Of a stretch of 64,000 bases of DNA, positions 23,723 through 35,500 are shown one piece after another (the first letter of the stretch is position 1; the number at the start of each line of letters is the position of its first letter). The notes beneath the pieces are model-generated. The model saw only the letters and a list, made by a program, of their open reading frames with translations, did not search any database and was not told the DNA's origin. The translations under genes were made by a program, and so were the position numbers. Origin of the DNA: Corylus avellana (lineage: Eukaryota; Streptophyta; Magnoliopsida; Fagales; Betulaceae); assembly GCF_901000735.1 (NCBI RefSeq), contig NC_081545.1, forward strand, positions 3,206,583 to 3,270,582, read 5' to 3'.

Positions 23723-24963
23723 GGAAGATAGGAAGACAATGGTATATCTTCTCTAAGGTGTTGAAACTGCAGGGCTAAGTGTTTCTGCTGTTGCAATAGT
23801 GTTGGGCATTAATTTGTTCTGGGTCTCACATACTTGACATCCACATGTTTTCTGCCATCATCGGTCCCATAGCTTTGAAGGCGTGAAAGCTTTTCTGATA
23901 CTGATATGGTAATAATTATCGTGGAACTGCACTACTGCACTGAAGAAGACTGCTTTGAAGGGGTGAAAAACGTGAAATTAAAGTTAATTCGTTGACCGCA
24001 TCAAAAAAATAAAACAAATAATTAATGACTTGTCCTAATTTTTTTTTTCTAAGCAAAAGGGTTGGAGGGAGCGGCTGCGTTACTATGGTAGCACCTACCC
24101 GCTGAGGATTGCCTACAAGCGCTTCCTCAAGATCAATTGAGCTATAGCCTGACCCAGCTCCACCAGGACATCAGTTGATTCCCAAGGCGGCTAATACTAA
24201 TCAGGCTTATGCGAGTGATTCTCCATTTAAAAACCTAATATGACTCCAAACAACACCTAGAAGGGGGTTGAATAAGTGTATGCAATATAATATGCAGAAT
24301 TAAAATAATAAGCAACCACAATTAATCATTCACCAAAATATATAAGTACAACAATAAATCAAAGAGACACAGATATTTTGGTTACGAAGAGAAAATCATT
24401 TAGAAAACTCTTTAAAATGTAAAACCTTTCTGGGACAACCAAACCCAAGAAATCACTAAATCAGTAAAATAACGAGAAGTTATACAATGTCGAAGACTTA
24501 CACAACTTGACACTCCAATGTACTAGACAAGCGACCCACTTGTCTGATACCGTAGTAGTTCTCCTAGAACGTCTAGACTGTTCCTTCTACGTGATCTCCC
24601 TTTATTGAAACTCTGGTTAACTTCAATTGCTTTATCAATGAGGACGATCAAACGATCACTCTAAGAGAGAGAATTAACGCTCTATATCAAAGACTCTCTT
24701 AGCACTAAAATATCGAACTCTAGACGCAGAATTCATACGTAAGTATACATAACTGTAGAGATCCAGATATATACATATAGACTAAAAGACCCCTAGTCTA
24801 ATCGACACAAACTTTGTGACAATAGTCATAAAATACACTAGGCGTCCGGACGAGAAGTAAGCTCGTCCGGATGGAACTAGGTTAAACACGCTAACTCTAG
24901 TTCTCTGGCACGGCGCGTCCAAATGGCTTGCAAACGAGGCTCTCGGGTTTTCTTGTTCAGCCA
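23723..24963. other. 5' flank of gene B with inserted repeat
   Basis: About 23723-24020 resembles the 5' flank of gene A and probably holds the promoter. From about 24035 an unrelated stretch begins, including cctagaagggggttgaat, a phrase common in plant LTR sequences. It continues to the LTR element at 24964 and, in the post-gap copy, on to about 38323 where similarity to the flank of gene A resumes. Confidence 0.45.
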
Positions 24964-26948
24964 TGTAACACCCCCAGCCCGTTAAGGCTGAGTTTGCCAC
25001 TTTTCTTCTTTTTCAACAAAAATTCTTGCAAAGATCTATAAGGTCTATCAGAGTACTTGATTTTAAAAGATACGAAAAATGTATAAAACATTATTCAAGA
25101 GATTTTATTACAAGCGAAATTAGAAAACATTAAACTTTAGTTGCGGAATATCATATCATTACAATAACTTATATGAAAAGACTTTGAAAATTAATAATTA
25201 TTCCCACCCCATTCCGGCCTCCTATTCCAGCATCCTTTCTACCTGAAAACAAGAAATAAAACTGAATGAGCCCAAAGGGGGCCCAGCAAGTAAAATCCAC
25301 AACCATAAATGGTTTTACTCCTTGTTCTCAGTTTTGAAAATCATTTTCGCAAATAAATATAATTCTAGCCATAATAATATCTGTATGTACGGTTGCATCT
25401 CCCTTAACATATACATACTATTACCTCTAGTAATAGATCATCGTTGTAAATCATCTTTATAAATCATCATCATAATGCATCATTATAAATAATCTTTGTA
25501 AATTATCATAGCATATCATCGTTGAAAATATAGTATCATTTTCTCATAATAGGGCCCATGTACACTATTACCCCTGTGCACGAGGGTTGCGGGTCCTTGT
25601 GACCATGGCACTGAACTGTGGCCACAGCCATGCCCGACCGCCAATTAACTCTTTCTTGGTGCACTCCACGGTCTAGTTGATGGAATACCACCTTCTGGCA
25701 TAGCCTCCTTCAGTGGTTTCGCCTCCATCCGAGTATCGGTACCGAACTCTCATCTTATCTTATCTTGAGGCCAAAAATACTCTCCTCCATACATGTGCCC
25801 TCATTTCATAAACATTTATCTCATCTCTTGTACTTTTCTTTGTACTTCTTTTGATGCATCTTAGGGCAACATGTAGGAGGGTTTATCATCATTTTTCTTT
25901 CTTATAATCATCATCATTTCTCAACTTTCTTTTCTTAAAATGGAAACTTTTCAAAATATAAACTTGTTGTGCTTAAAAAGCCTTTAAAGAAATATAAACT
26001 TTCTAAATAATTCTTTTAGAAATCCTTCATGCATGCAACATAACTTCATAATACGTAAATAAAATAATCATTTACAATTTGATACAAGAATATATAAATA
26101 GCATGACATGAATAAATTTTAGAAGGGGTAGTGAATTTACTTACCTCTAGACTGAAGCTAAAAGTGGTATGAAGGAATCCAGTTGCTCCAATATGACTAA
26201 CACCACTAGTATATCTTTTGAAACTAATTTCTAAAGTCCGCTATCTCTTGTGTTCTTTCTTTCTTGTAGCGCTTGGTCTCGCCCTTTCTCTCTCTGTTCT
26301 GAGTAAACACTCTTAGGAAGAAGAAAGACCGAGTAAAAAGCGGAAGAAGGAAGAATATATGCAAGAGATGGGAGAGGAGATGAGTGGTGAAAATTCTGAA
26401 GGAGAAGAGCTCTATTTATAGGAGAAAATCAAACAATATTCTACCGTCAATTTACAATTATACCCTCATTTTACTATTTCACCAACCCTATACTATTCTA
26501 CCTTCAATTTACAATTATACCCTCATTCTATCTTCAATTTACAATTATACCCTCATTTTACTATTTCACCAACCCTATACTATTTCACCAACCCTATACT
26601 ATTCTACCTTCAATTTACAATTATACCCTCATTCTATCTTCAATTTACAATTATACCCTCATTTTACTATTTCACCAACCCTATACTATTTCACCAACCC
26701 CATACTATTTCACCAACCCTATACTATTCTACCAACCCTATACTATTCTACCTATACTATTCTACCTTCTTATTCTACCATCCTTATACCTACCATTTAC
26801 TATCCTATTATTTCACCAATTACCATTCTCTAATTACCACTCTCATAAATTTCCCAAGAATTAAAACCCTTAGCTACAATGGATATTAAAATAACATCAT
26901 TATCAAAATAATCTATTTAAATAGCTTTGAAAATTCTGGGACACTACA
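24964..26948 (-). repeat. 3' LTR (complete)
   Basis: The minus-strand sequence runs from TGTAGTGTCCCAG to GGGGGTGTTACA. It contains a G-poor minisatellite at about 26440-26800. The flanking base order at 24955-24963 (ttcagcca) matches the uninterrupted site at 38001-38008. Confidence 0.85.
26440..26830. repeat. Minisatellite inside the LTR
   Basis: It consists of imperfect tandem units built from ccaaccctatactattctacc and ttcaatttacaattatacc-like modules. It creates an open frame of 149 codons at 26384-26833 that is only repeat-encoded. The equivalent array in the other LTR starts at about 32370 and runs into gap 1. Confidence 0.8.
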
Positions 26949-28681
26949 ATCTTCCCTCCTTATTAGAATTTCGTCCTCGAAATTAAAACCTATAATATTA
27001 TCGTCCAATCTTCAAGTTGAGGGATTCAGATAATATTCCTTTCAATCCTTCATCAAAGCTTACTCTCTTTTATCATATTGAAATTCCATCTCCTTCTTCT
27101 ATGAGTAAATCTTATTCACAGTCTAAAGTCTCAATTTCTGCAATCATTCATCAATTCACACTAAAATCTTACCTCAAAATCTTTTCCATTGTTTCTTTCC
27201 AACCTCAATAACAACAATCGAGTTATTCATCAACAGTCTACAATCAAGGTTTAAACATCAAATTAATAAATCATGTGATCAATAGTTCATACCTCCAATC
27301 ATCATAGTCCTCATTTCAAGCCTGCAATAATTCTTCTCGATCTAATTTAATCAATCTTATCAAAAAGGTGTAAAAATCATCCCCGCCTATATTCTCTTTA
27401 GTATCTCAGTATTCTCAATCATGCATACGAAATTTTAATATGATGCTCTAATAATTATTAACTTCTCACCATCATAAACCTGTAAAAGTAAATAGCACCA
27501 ACATTCAAACATCATTACATGAATATACCTCAGAAGTGACATCATAATTCGATTCATTCTAAATACACAACCGTTTCTATTTTCTCATCCCAACTTTTGT
27601 GTTGATGCTACAATATCAGCGAAAATCTTTCAGTACTACATCTTTACTTGATAAATCATAACTCAACAATAGAAACTCGTAATTATGATTTCAACTCAAA
27701 CGAAATACACGATTACATCAAATGTAAGATTCTCATCCATTCTTGACTAATACACATTGTGCTTGCTGCGTTCTAGAGATGAAATTGATAAGCAAGCAAA
27801 GTAGGATATGGGTAAGTTTCCAGGCTGGAAGTTCCAAAGTACACATGCTATAATTTCTCTCCCTTGGATCTTGCAAGGTCAAGAAGAGAAAGAGAGAAAG
27901 ATAGTCCTGTTGCTTTCTAGAAATGAAGATTTGAAAAGTATTTCAGGACATGGCATGTATGTGAGACTTTCAAAATACCCACATCGGATGCTCTCTCTCT
28001 TCTGTCATTTACGAAGACTGAGAAGGAAAGAGAGATAGTTAGCCTGAGAAGCATGATCAAGGATAATCTTGCTTCATCAGGACATGATCAACGATAATCT
28101 TGCTTCAATGGTTTACTACTGAGAGTATAAGGAGTTGGGTTTGTGAATCAAATCGTGAGGCTGCATTTTTCTCTTGAGGATACGCTCAACTAGGAGGAAA
28201 AGTCGAGCTTTCATTGCATGGAAGGCTATTAACAGAAGATTTCAGGCGAAGGGGTATGATCAGAAGGCATGTGTTGCAATGGAGAAAGAGGTGTGAATTT
28301 ATAGGAAGGGTTTCTGGATAATGAACGAGCGCGTGGTGCGCGTTGGCATGACAATTCATTCAGTTGCCCACGCATGGTATTTGAAGTCGTTGATTGAACA
28401 GTGGGTTTGAAAAATGAGCTCAGTCGAATTTATGACAGGAGACAAGATCCTACTTCCACGGGATCTTTTGACAAAATTTCCATCGTGGCCCGAGGTCGCC
28501 TAACGCTTTGTTGTTTACTGTTTATTTCACCTGAAGTGAAAAATTCCTTTAAAGCCACTCGTCGGCTACTTCCAGAAACTTCAAAAAAATCTCTTCAGTT
28601 CCTAACGCTTAGTCTCTTCTCAGTACTTCATCTCTCCCAATTTCTTCGTATTCTCAACTATTTTTCCTTACTCTCCTAAAT

Positions 28682-29344
28682 ATGGGAGCATCATCATCAT
28701 CCGTTAACAACCTCGATTTGAATATTGCTCCTGCAGCACAACCCATTGTTATGCCTGACGTGCAACCGGATGTGCCTGTAGTTCTCCCTGAAGTGCCTGC
28801 TATACATCCCGTCGTACCTATTTCACACCCTAATGAACCTGCTGCATATCCTAACGTATGGCAGCCAACTTTTGTCTTTGACAATCGTCCTATCACTATT
28901 CACGATTCTGTCATGCTCCATGATTCTACTGCTGTAGCAGTGGCCAAAGGTTTCGTAATTCCACGGGATCAAACGTTCTTAGCTGATAGGTCGGATACTG
29001 ATGCTATTAATAACTCATTGGCATTCAGTATCCAAGGTGCTGCTTCAGTTTCTGACATGGCACAACGTTTGAGTGCCAGAAATGTTGAGCTGAAAGTCTC
29101 AAGAAACCAAATCGGGGTCTTACAGCGACTGCTCAAATACTACAAACGAAAACACGTGGATTTGAAGCAGGAGAATACTCAGCTGAAAAAGATGATGTTA
29201 TCTTACGCAGAATACTTGGGACCAAAGATGCTAGAAATGGAGAAGAATACCGAACGTCTCCAGCGACAGCACGAAAAACTCCGGGTCGATGTTCAGGGGT
29301 GTTGCAAGTCTCTCCGCACACGCTCTAGTCAGGTACCTCATTAG
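28682..29344 (+). CDS. Antisense ORF of the LTR element, unknown function
   Basis: A 220-codon frame lies on the strand opposite to element transcription. I do not recognise a named domain. Residues 1-60 are rich in Pro, Val and Ala (SSSSVNNLDLNIAP, then Val-Pro and His-Pro repeats), a middle part includes FVIPRDQTF, and about 120-215 is strongly charged with heptad-like spacing (RLLKYYKRKHVDLKQEN), suggesting a coiled coil. It is far less AT-rich than its surroundings and intact over its full length. Long antisense frames are known in some plant Ty3 elements, notably the Tat group. It may be part of a larger spliced antisense gene; a donor-like caggtacc lies near its end. Confidence 0.5.
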   Translation: MGASSSSVNNLDLNIAPAAQPIVMPDVQPDVPVVLPEVPAIHPVVPISHPNEPAAYPNVWQPTFVFDNRPITIHDSVMLHDSTAVAVAKGFVIPRDQTFLADRSDTDAINNSLAFSIQGAASVSDMAQRLSARNVELKVSRNQIGVLQRLLKYYKRKHVDLKQENTQLKKMMLSYAEYLGPKMLEMEKNTERLQRQHEKLRVDVQGCCKSLRTRSSQVPH

Positions 29345-30880
29345 AAATAAATATTCTCTTTGATAATTCAATTATATAAATATATACGATTCTGCTCATA
29401 CTAGGTTTTCTCTATGCAGAAATAATTTTCCTGGAGCAGCTCTGAGGAATCATCTGCTCATCATTACCACGTATCTCTTTATGCAACAAATTCCCTTCTT
29501 CTTTTTTCTTTTTTTTTTTTTTTATGGACACTGGTATGTAATATTATAAGGAGCTTGTTCTCCAAACATTTCTTTTCGTAATCATTCAGTGCTCATTCAA
29601 TATTCATTATGAAATCATTCTGTCATTGTAATAACTTCCTTTAAACAAACAATCTGTTTAACAAGTTAATCACTCAATAAAACATCTAAGTATGCACCAT
29701 CACATGTTATCAACCTCTAAAATACTTTAATATCATTGAACATATATCTTATAAGAGAAATTTAGATCATGTCACTATATTATATCACTGTATTATATTG
29801 TCTTTCAACTCTTACCTTTATGCTTCAATTTACCTCAAGAATAATAATCCATTATCTTTACTTAGTAAAAGAAAATTATATCAAAAGCTTTGGCATGTAA
29901 CTAAAATTTCTCATAATTTCATATCCACTAATGCCTCAAAATTTAAATATTATCCACAACCTAGGAGCATCAATTCATCCTCAAAACTTTAAGCATCACT
30001 TCAATATAATTTACCTCAATTACAGAAAACCTAGCACCTCAAATTCTAAGAATCACCTCAAAGATTTCATGAATTGTACCTTAAAGTCATCACAATCATT
30101 TGAAAATATCAAAATCCTTAAACCACAACTTTATATATCAAAATATCTTATAGATTCTAGGGTATACCTCATTTGCATTTATCCCTGCAATACTTAGGCA
30201 TTCACTTCATGCCACTACGTAATCCTTATTCATCAATCCATATATTATAACATCAATCATAGTATCATTATTGTCATCAACCAAACCTTAGCCATTACCA
30301 AAAACTCATATAAACTCTTATATCATTAATTCAGTTCAAGAATCATTTCACAACCGACATCCATAAGACCATTCATTACCAAATCACTTACACAATTTGT
30401 CTCACAACCTAAATCCATAAAACCATTTTGTCACCAAGTTAATTTCACAAATCATCTCGCAACCTAAATCTATAAAATCATCATACGATTTTTAAATCAT
30501 GATCAATAATCTTTTCTAAATCCTCGAGACACCTTAAAATATACCATTATCAATCGATACTCTAGAAAACTGCCGCAAATCCAAATAGGCAGATACTATA
30601 GATCACAACCTATCTATAAAATAAAAATTCATCTCCGTCATTAACATGATCACAATAATAAAATCCTCCAAATTAATCACACTAGGATGATTTTTTTTTT
30701 TTTTTTTTAACAAAAATTAACCATTAGAAAAATGCTCATGCATCATTTATTAGAGACCACACAACAATGCACACTCTACTTGGCCGGAATGTGGCTTCTC
30801 ATTAACCCCCCAAATTTTTTTTTTTTTATTTTTTTGAAAAGTCTGCCAGAACCTTATAACCTTTGCTTTGATACCAAAAT
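29345..30880. other. LTR-element interior, non-coding, G-poor on the plus strand
   Basis: No coding region seen. The plus strand from about 29640 to 30700 is markedly depleted in G, so the element sense strand is C-poor here. It ends at the primer-binding site complement next to 30881. Confidence 0.6.
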
Positions 30881-32461
30881 TGTAACATCCCCAGCCCGTT
30901 AAGGCTGAGTTTGCCACTTTTCTTCTTTTACAACAAAAGTTCTTGCAAAGATCTATAAGGTCTATCAGAGTACTTGATTTTAAAGGATACAAAAATGTAT
31001 AAAACATTATTCAAGAGATTTTATTACAAGCGAAATTAGAAAACATTAAACTTTAGTTGCGGAATATCATATTATTACAATCACTGATATGAAAAGACTT
31101 TGAAAATTAATAATTATTCCCATCCCCATTCCGGCCTCCTATTCCAGCATCATTTCTACCTGAAAACAAGAAATAAAACTGAATGAGCCCAAAGGGGGCC
31201 CAGCAAGTAAAATCCACAACCATAAATAGTTTTACTCCTTGTTCTCAGTTTTGAAAATCATTTTCGTAAATAAATATAATTCTAGCCATAATAATATCTG
31301 TATGTACGGTTGCATCTCCCGTAACATATACATACTATTACATCTAGTAATAGATCATCGTTGTAAATCATCTTTATAAATCATCATCATAATGCATCAT
31401 TATAAATAATCTTGTAAATCATCATAGCATATCATCGTTGAAAATATAGTATCATTTTCTCATAATAAGGCCCATGTACACTATTACCCCTGTGCACGAG
31501 GGTTGCGGGTCCTTGTGACCATGGCACTGAACTGAGGCCTCAGCCATGCTCGACCGTCAATTAACTCTTTCTTGGTGCACTCAACGGTCTAGTTGATGGA
31601 ATACCACCTTCTGGCATAGCCTCCTTCAGTGGTTTCGCCTCCATCCGAGTATCGGTACCGAACTCTCATCTTATCTTATCTTGGGGCCAAAATACTCTCC
31701 TCCATACATGTGCCCTCATTTCATAAACATTTATCTCATCTCTTGTACTTTTCTTTGTACTTCTTTTGATGCATCTTAGGGCAACATGTAGGAGGGTTTA
31801 TCATCTTTTTTCTTTCTTATAATCATCATCATTTCTCAACTTTCTTTTCTTAAAATGGAAACTTTTCCAAATATAAACTTGTTGTGCTTAAAAAGCATTT
31901 AAAGAAATATAAACTTTCTAAATAATTCTTTTAGAAATCCTTCATGCATGCAACATATCTCCATGACAGGTAAATAAAATAATCATTTACAGTTTGATAC
32001 AAGAATATATAAATAGCATGACAAGAATATATAAATAGCATGACATGAAGTAATTTTAGAAGGGGTAGTGAATTTACTTACCTCTAGACTGAAGCTAGAA
32101 GTGGTATGAAGGTATCTAGTTGCTCCAATATGACTAACACCACTAGTATATCTTTTGAAACTAATTTCTAAAGTCCGCTATCTCTTGTGTTCTTTCTTTC
32201 TTGTAGCGCTTGGTCTCGCCCTTTCTCTCTCTGTTCTGAGTAAACACTCTTAGAAAGAAGAAAGACCGAGTAAAAAGCGGAAGAAGGAAGAATATATGCA
32301 AGAGATGGGAGAGGAGATGAGTGGTGAAAATTCTGAAGGAGAAGAGCTCTATTTATAGGAGAAAATCAAATACTATTCCACCAACCCTACACTATTCCAC
32401 CAACCCTTTACTATTTCACCAACCCTATACTATTCCACCAACCCTACACTATTCCACCTTC
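30881..32461 (-). repeat. 5' LTR, cut by gap 1
   Basis: It aligns with 24964 onward with scattered substitutions. It carries a 22-base tandem duplication (acaagaatatataaatagcatg, about 32001-32046) not seen in the other LTR. The sequence stops inside its minisatellite at the N run, so its outer end and the target duplication are not visible. Confidence 0.85.
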
Positions 32462-32561
32462 NNNNNNNNNNNNNNNNNNNNNNNNNNNNNNNNNNNNNNN
32501 NNNNNNNNNNNNNNNNNNNNNNNNNNNNNNNNNNNNNNNNNNNNNNNNNNNNNNNNNNNNN
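32462..32561. other. Assembly gap of 100 N
   Basis: There are exactly 100 N, the conventional size for a gap of unknown length. Sequence before it is LTR minisatellite; sequence after it restarts at the equivalent of 19517. Confidence 1.
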
Positions 32562-35500
32562 TAAATGAGTGAGAAATGCTAAGCAGTAAGCAACCTGAGA
32601 AGGGAGAACACCCATAGAACATCAAAAGAGACTTTAGCATTTTCCAATACTTTTTTCCAAATTCTTTTTTTCAAATGATGTGATCCGTTCAAAGAATAAC
32701 TAGGTTTAGATTAGTTTTTTTTTTTTCTTAAATGAAACTTGGGTCTTGATCATTTGGAAAAGAAAATTCAGAAAAAAGTATTGGGTCTTTAGCGACTTAC
32801 ATGGTTAAAAATAGTCTCAATCATGTGTTGTCTGTCACATTCATAGAGAGGCTAAAGAAGCCGCTCATAGGTTAGCGATAGCAGCTCTCCATCAGTACGT
32901 CAACCAAGTGTGATTGGAAGAAAGTCTTGATTTTATTCAGAGTATTGTACTTGCTGATTAAGATAATTGTCAATGATTATCAATAAAAATATCATGATTC
33001 ATTTCAAAAAATAAATAAATAAAAAATTGAAATAAAAAAAGATAACTATTAAACCGTCCATTTAGCCCTCTTTAAAGAAAATCCACTCCTCTTTCACTAT
33101 TTCATTCACACGACAAACTATAGCCCTCTCAATGTCTCTCCTTCCAAATCTTTCTCAATCGGCTACCTGTTCCTTCCAGTAATATCTCACTAGATTTGCT
33201 CTTTCTTTCACTCACACTTTGTAAGTATTTAACTCTCTTTCTTTTCTTTTAAAACCTTTTTTGATTTGAATGTTCAAACATGCACAACATGATAGATTAT
33301 GCCCTAAGGAGTGAATATGGTTGTTTTACTTGCATATAGAAGGGTAGGATGATAGTTAGAACACTTGGATTGCACGTATCAACACATATGCTGCACAGTT
33401 TCTGAACTGGCTAGCAAGAGAAAGAGGAATTTTGGGATTTATAGGGCACAGACCTCAGCAAAACAAAAGTGTAATGTTATCCTAAATGCCTTAGTTATCC
33501 TATATCCAGTACTATAGATTAACTTAGAAAGGGAAAGCAAATCAGAAATAACACTTAAAGAACTTTATTGATCTCAAAAGAATGACCCCAGTTGTAACTT
33601 AAAAAAAAATCCCAATGATGAACCAATTAGACAAGTCCACGTCAAGAATCGGGGGTAACCAGTGATACCATAAAAAAACCTAAGGCACAAAGCCTTCGGC
33701 ATTAACATAAAGGTCTACTTACTAGAGATGCTAAAAAGCCTAGCCAGGAGTATGATAGTAAAACAACTATTGCACAACCACAAGCCTACCACATAACAAT
33801 AAAACAAGGAATCTAGCTAATACAAAAGAAGGTCATTATCTTTAAATAAGATAAAGAACTTCTTTCTCCCTAAAAAAACCTCTTTATTCAATTCTCTCTA
33901 TAAATACTCTATTGACTTACGCATCAAAGGCTCTCTCGCCAGCCCTGAGCTTGGCTCCACTCTATTTGTTCCTATCTTGTATTTCAGGCTAAAAAAACCT
34001 CTTTATTCAATTTTCTCTCTATGAATATTCTATTGACTTACGCATTAAAGGCTCTCTCGCCGGCCCTGAGGTTAGCTCCACTCTATTTGTTCCTATCTTG
34101 TCTTGCAGGTGACCTATCGTTCGGTCTAATCGTGTGAAAATATGCTTTTGTAGTTATATTAATTTTGAAAACATTCTAATAGTAATTGTCCAATATTTAG
34201 TGAGTGACATTCGTCACTTTTTCTTTAGTTACACATGTATATATATAATGAAACTTATGTTGTTTATAAATTTTGAAATGAAAAAAAAAAAAAGGTTAAA
34301 GAGAAGACTTATTTGCAAGTAAAGACTTAAATTTGACTTACTTCATGCAAGACCACGTACTGATTGCCATAGGGGTCATCCTTTAATCCATCATAGAACA
34401 CTTGTGGGAACTGAGCAAACGCGAATTCCTTTTCACTGTTGGAATCTAATAGTAGGCACATTGCATGAACAACAACATTTGAGTTGTTGACAAACATATC
34501 GCAGTCTACGTTCAGCATATATGGAGCATTTGTCATCAATCCAGAGATTCTCGTCTATATATGATACAAATTAAAAGGGATGTTAATTAGTTATATCACT
34601 GATAAGAAAGGATATATAATTTTGTAAACAACTAAAAGACATTTGATCTTATTAAATCCTTTGGGATAAATAAGTTTGGCTTGACTCCTTTTAAAAATAT
34701 AAACGGTGGAAATTGCCTCTAATGAAAAAAAAAAAAAAAATTAGTAGAGATTACCTTCATTTCATCTCTACCCAAACTTATGGGCATAAAAAACTTCTTA
34801 CCAGGACATTCATGGCACCAACTTTGGAATTATGTGGATAAAACTTCTTACCAGGACATTCATGGCACCGGCTTTGGAATTATGAGGATGCTTATGCTGC
34901 TTCTCCCTAGATATATAGACCAAATGTGGCACCCCATCTACAAGACCTTCCTTGTTCTCCCACATAACCTAAAATAAGATTATCTAAATGAGATAAACTT
35001 TTGGAAATTGATTATAACCCATCTGGAAGACCTTCCTCGTTTTCCAAAGGTTTAAAATAAATGTACAAAATCAAATTCCCATAGTGATCCTGGTCAGGTC
35101 CTGGGATTACTTTGCAAAACTTGTGCAAGTCCCAGCTAATCAACTTGGAGTTTACCTTAATAATAGTTGGATGGTTTTTGCGTTCTACATTTGAGAATTC
35201 TGCAAATTCCCCAGTAAAATCACATGGCCTCGACTTTTGGGCGGCATCCTCAATTTTATGGCAAAGCAGCTCATACTCATCCTGCAAGAAATGTAGACAA
35301 ACAAGTTTGTGCATAAGTGGCAGCCATTTCTCATCATAGTTCATCAAAATATAGTCATAAAATGTCCCCATGATATACAACTCACTTTCATCCTTCTCCA
35401 TTCTTGATGGAACTCCCAATTAGAGCTATTAGTACTGGACGTTAGGGAATCATTGGAAAAGTATCTAAATGGAGCTCTGACTTGAATATTGTACTTCTTA

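Larger units (their letters stand above)
24964..32461 (-). mobile_element. Non-autonomous LTR retrotransposon, truncated by gap 1
   Basis: Two direct repeats, 24964-26948 (complete, about 2 kb) and 30881-32461 (cut by the gap), begin on the plus strand tgtaaca-cccagcccgtta; the complete one ends gggacactaca. On the minus strand these are TG...CA LTRs. Next to the second is the complement of a tRNA-iMet primer site (ttttggtatcaaagc), and next to the first a purine-rich tract, ggagggaaga, so the element is transcribed on the minus strand. The 3.9-kb interior has no gag or pol; it carries an antisense frame at 28682-29344. LTRs differ by a few percent by eye. LTR ends and primer site recall Tekay/Del-type Ty3 elements, but without pol this is inference. 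Confidence 0.85.

Noticed and set aside
26384..26833. 149-codon plus-strand open frame
   Set aside because: Encoded by the tandem minisatellite inside the LTR; the protein is only the repeat read through.
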